NCBI GenBank assembly: GCA_934096025.1
Contig: CAKOLP010000044.1
Span: 1 to 7,041, forward strand
Length of the DNA stretch: 7,041 nucleotides
From: an uncultured Bacilli bacterium
GTDB lineage: Bacteria > Bacillota_I > Bacilli_A > RF39 > UBA660
Direction: 5' to 3'
Made by a program: the position numbers and the translations under genes. Position 1 is the stretch's first letter. Every line of letters begins with the position of its first letter. Shown one piece after another: positions 5,700-7,041 of this stretch. A model generated the notes under the pieces. The model saw only the letters and a program-made list of their open reading frames with translations. It was not told the DNA's origin and did not search any database.

Positions 5700-5728
5700 T
5701 TGTGTTTTAAAAATATTAATAATATAAT
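5700..5728 (+). promoter_or_regulatory. Promoter of the cinA-type gene
   Basis: TTGTGT (5700-5705), a 17-base spacer and a perfect TATAAT (5723-5728). The start would fall near 5735, just before the ribosome binding site GTGAGGT (5736-5742), giving a very short leader. Hence the GC-rich block upstream is not part of this gene's leader. A small dyad CAAG-A-CTTG (5694-5702) lies between the two divergent -35 boxes. Confidence 0.7.
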
Positions 5729-5747
5729 AAAATTCGTGAGGTAAGAT

Positions 5748-6212
5748 ATGACAGAGAAATTAAAAGAAATAGTAAACAAATTAATTAATACAAATAAAAC
5801 AATTAGCACAATGGAGTCCTGTACCGGTGGAGAACTAGCTAGTTTAATAACAAACGTTACTGACTCTAGCAAAATATTAAAATTTAGTGCTGTAACATAT
5901 TCTAATGAATTTAAAATAAAAATGGGAGTAAATAGAAAAACCATTGAAAAATATACTGTATATAGTAAAGAAGTAGCTAGAGAAATGAGTAAAGCTATCA
6001 CAAAATTTACTAACTCATACTATGGAGTAGGAATCACCGGAGAAATTACTATAAAACCCGACCATAAATCTTATGTTTATTATGCTATATACGATAGTGT
6101 TAATGATAAGTTCTGGGATGGTATTCTAGAAATACATGAAGATAATAAAAAAGAAAATAAATTTTTAGTAACAGATAAAATAATCGAGGATTTATTCCAA
6201 ATACTTAATTAA
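5748..6212 (+). CDS. Stand-alone CinA C-terminal domain protein (PncC-like nicotinamide-nucleotide amidase)
   Basis: A 154-residue CinA C-terminal-domain protein. Typical members (PncC) hydrolyse nicotinamide mononucleotide to nicotinate mononucleotide and ammonia in NAD salvage. Landmarks are ESCTGG (23-28, with the conserved Ser), the SAVTYSNEFKIKMGV segment (47-61), VYSKEVAREM (71-80) and GVGITG (93-98). The length fits the single-domain form without the N-terminal MoaB/MogA-like part of full CinA. The canonical GxAGPGG glycine loop after the ITG strand is replaced by EITIKPDHKS, which is shorter and lacks the glycines, so activity or specificity may differ and I do not assign a symbol. 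The ATG at 5748 is preceded by GAGGT with five bases between. The gene has its own promoter, and its 3' end overlaps the convergent radical SAM gene by 8 bases, with no terminator visible between them. Confidence 0.85.
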   Translation: MTEKLKEIVNKLINTNKTISTMESCTGGELASLITNVTDSSKILKFSAVTYSNEFKIKMGVNRKTIEKYTVYSKEVAREMSKAITKFTNSYYGVGITGEITIKPDHKSYVYYAIYDSVNDKFWDGILEIHEDNKKENKFLVTDKIIEDLFQILN

Positions 6213-7029
6213 CTTTATCCCCTTGGTAAATATTTCTTTTTACCATTTCTTTATCTATATCATTTAAAACAACAAATTTTTTAAGCAACCAGTCCGGAGC
6301 TATTAATTCTTCTTTAACAGGGTCTCCGGTTATACGCATAATGATAATGTTTTCATTGAGATATTCCAATTGTTCACAAACAATATTTATATATTCTTCT
6401 TTGGATAATATATGAAAATTATTTTTTAGATACATTTTTTCCAAAGGTGTATTTTTGTTTATAAATAACATATGTATTTTTATTCCATCAACATTTAAAG
6501 AATTAACATATTTAGCTGTATTTATCATATCTTGTGGACTATCCGTAGGCAATCCATTAATGATATGGGCTATAGTAAAAATATTATTATATTTTAATGC
6601 TTCTACAGCTTTAGAAAAACACAGAACATCATGGCCTCGGTTTATAAATTTTAAAGTGTTATTATTAGCACTTTGCAAACCAAGTTCAATCATTAAAAAA
6701 GTTCTTTCGTTTAATTCATGAAAATATTCTAACCACTCATCGCTTAAAAAATCCGGCCTTGTTGCAATGTCTATTCCCACAACTTTAGGAATTTTTAACA
6801 GCGTACCAATATAATTTTTCATAATATTTATATCAATGCTAGTATTTGTGCCCGATTGAAAGTAAGGTATATAATAAGCATCAGGCCATTTATTTTCCAT
6901 AACTTTTTTGGCACTTTCAAATTGTTTTATAATATCAAGATTTTTATTGCTAATTGTTGCAGTAGATTTATTAGAACAATATATACAACCACCAGTATTT
7001 TGATTTGGGCATGGACTATCATGCCCAAA
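6205..7029 (-). CDS. YhcC-type radical SAM protein, 5'-partial
   Basis: A radical SAM protein of the YhcC family (TIGR01212), iron-sulfur enzymes that cleave S-adenosylmethionine; their substrate is not settled. An ATG at 6900 exists, but the conserved frame continues upstream: CPNQNTGGCIYC at 7011-6976 carries the three cluster cysteines (C-x7-C-x2-C), which matches the family's own CPNRDG...GGCxFC motif. Downstream landmarks, numbered from that ATG, are YYIPYFQSGTNT (9-20), VVGIDIATRPDFL (40-52), IELGLQSANN (71-80), INRGHD (85-90), IINGLP (112-117) and GIKIHMLF (138-145). The C-terminus RITGDPVKEELIAPDW also fits. About 274 codons are visible and some 30-40 N-terminal codons are missing. 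The frame hits a TGA at 7032-7030, but that lies inside a fold-back repeat and probably does not belong to the gene. The 3' end overlaps the convergent cinA-type gene by 8 bases. Confidence 0.88.
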   Translation of the reverse strand, partial: FGHDSPCPNQNTGGCIYCSNKSTATISNKNLDIIKQFESAKKVMENKWPDAYYIPYFQSGTNTSIDINIMKNYIGTLLKIPKVVGIDIATRPDFLSDEWLEYFHELNERTFLMIELGLQSANNNTLKFINRGHDVLCFSKAVEALKYNNIFTIAHIINGLPTDSPQDMINTAKYVNSLNVDGIKIHMLFINKNTPLEKMYLKNNFHILSKEEYINIVCEQLEYLNENIIIMRITGDPVKEELIAPDWLLKKFVVLNDIDKEMVKRNIYQGDKVN

Positions 7030-7041
7030 TCAAAATACTGG
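6992..7041. repeat. Perfect 22-base inverted repeat at the window edge (probable fold-back artefact)
   Basis: The 22 bases at 6992-7013 return as their exact reverse complement at 7020-7041, around a six-base centre (GACTAT). The left arm is coding sequence for the radical SAM cysteine motif. The right arm, read in the same frame, gives a stop codon instead of the expected N-terminus. A perfect inverted copy of coding sequence ending exactly at the window edge is typical of contig-end fold-back or amplification chimeras rather than of a genomic hairpin. Confidence 0.8.

Noticed and set aside
5580..5747. GC-rich block as a plus-strand 5' leader or riboswitch of the cinA-type gene
   Set aside because: A good promoter (TTGTGT-N17-TATAAT, 5700-5728) lies between the block and the gene, and the promoter and U tract flanking the block are both oriented on the minus strand.
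6207..6245. Bidirectional terminator between the cinA-type and radical SAM genes
   Set aside because: The genes overlap by 8 bases, and I found no convincing hairpin with a T tract in the overlap or just beyond it.
6455..6721. Plus-strand open frame of 88 codons
   Set aside because: It is antisense to conserved radical SAM motifs, has no ribosome binding site, and has low-quality hydrophobic composition; it is a shadow.
1..7041. Mycoplasma-type genetic code (TGA as Trp), suggested by the extreme AT content
   Set aside because: The recognised proteins use TGG for Trp and contain no internal TGA at conserved Trp positions; TGA ends the 1290-2303 frame.
1..7041. CRISPR array, tRNA gene or insertion-sequence ends
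   Set aside because: I saw no regularly spaced repeats, no tRNA T-arm consensus, no transposase and no terminal inverted repeats with target duplications.

Overview
The window is a very AT-rich stretch of bacterial chromosome that suggests a low-GC Firmicute (Bacilli or Clostridia, possibly a gut lineage close to the Mollicutes). The evidence is the A/T-skewed codon use, AAGGAGG-type ribosome binding sites, sigma-A-like promoters (TTGACA/TATAAT), and families typical of Firmicutes: a YtrA-type GntR regulator, a CmpB-type membrane protein and DUF1848. TGA acts as a stop and Trp is TGG, so the genetic code is standard. Several genes appear to start with TTG or GTG. No organism can be named from sequence alone.

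Left part (1-2891): a type I restriction-modification specificity subunit, open to the left edge and so 5'-partial, ends at a strong intrinsic terminator. It is followed by an unrecognised 337-residue protein with a doubtful start, then a small five-helix membrane protein of the CmpB (putative ABC-transporter type IV) family with its own terminator.

Middle (2890-3883): a promoter with a repeat-rich operator drives a YtrA-type GntR repressor, translationally coupled to an ABC ATPase that is cut off just after Walker A. The rest of the transporter is gone. It is replaced by the 3' end of an unrelated gene, a jelly-roll (collagen-tail/C1q/TNF-like) C-terminal domain that itself carries a one-base frameshift. 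A deletion scar thus separates an intact regulator from its lost transporter.

Right-middle (3885-5747): a strong extended -10 promoter drives a two-gene operon. It comprises a DUF1848 protein with a C-terminal CxxxCxxC cysteine cluster and a DUF3800 (predicted RNase H-like nuclease) protein with a four-cysteine insert. Facing this operon on the minus strand is what looks like an unlabelled small RNA gene of about 110 nt. It has a near-consensus promoter, a GC-rich structured body in an AT-rich background, and an intrinsic terminator overlapping the DUF3800 stop codon. I could not match it to a known RNA family, and it is the most interesting item here.

Right part (5690-7041): divergent from the small RNA is a stand-alone CinA C-terminal (PncC-like) protein. 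It converges with and overlaps by 8 bases a YhcC-type radical SAM protein on the minus strand. The last 50 bases form a perfect 22-base inverted repeat that puts a stop in the radical SAM frame; this is probably a fold-back assembly or amplification artefact at a contig end.
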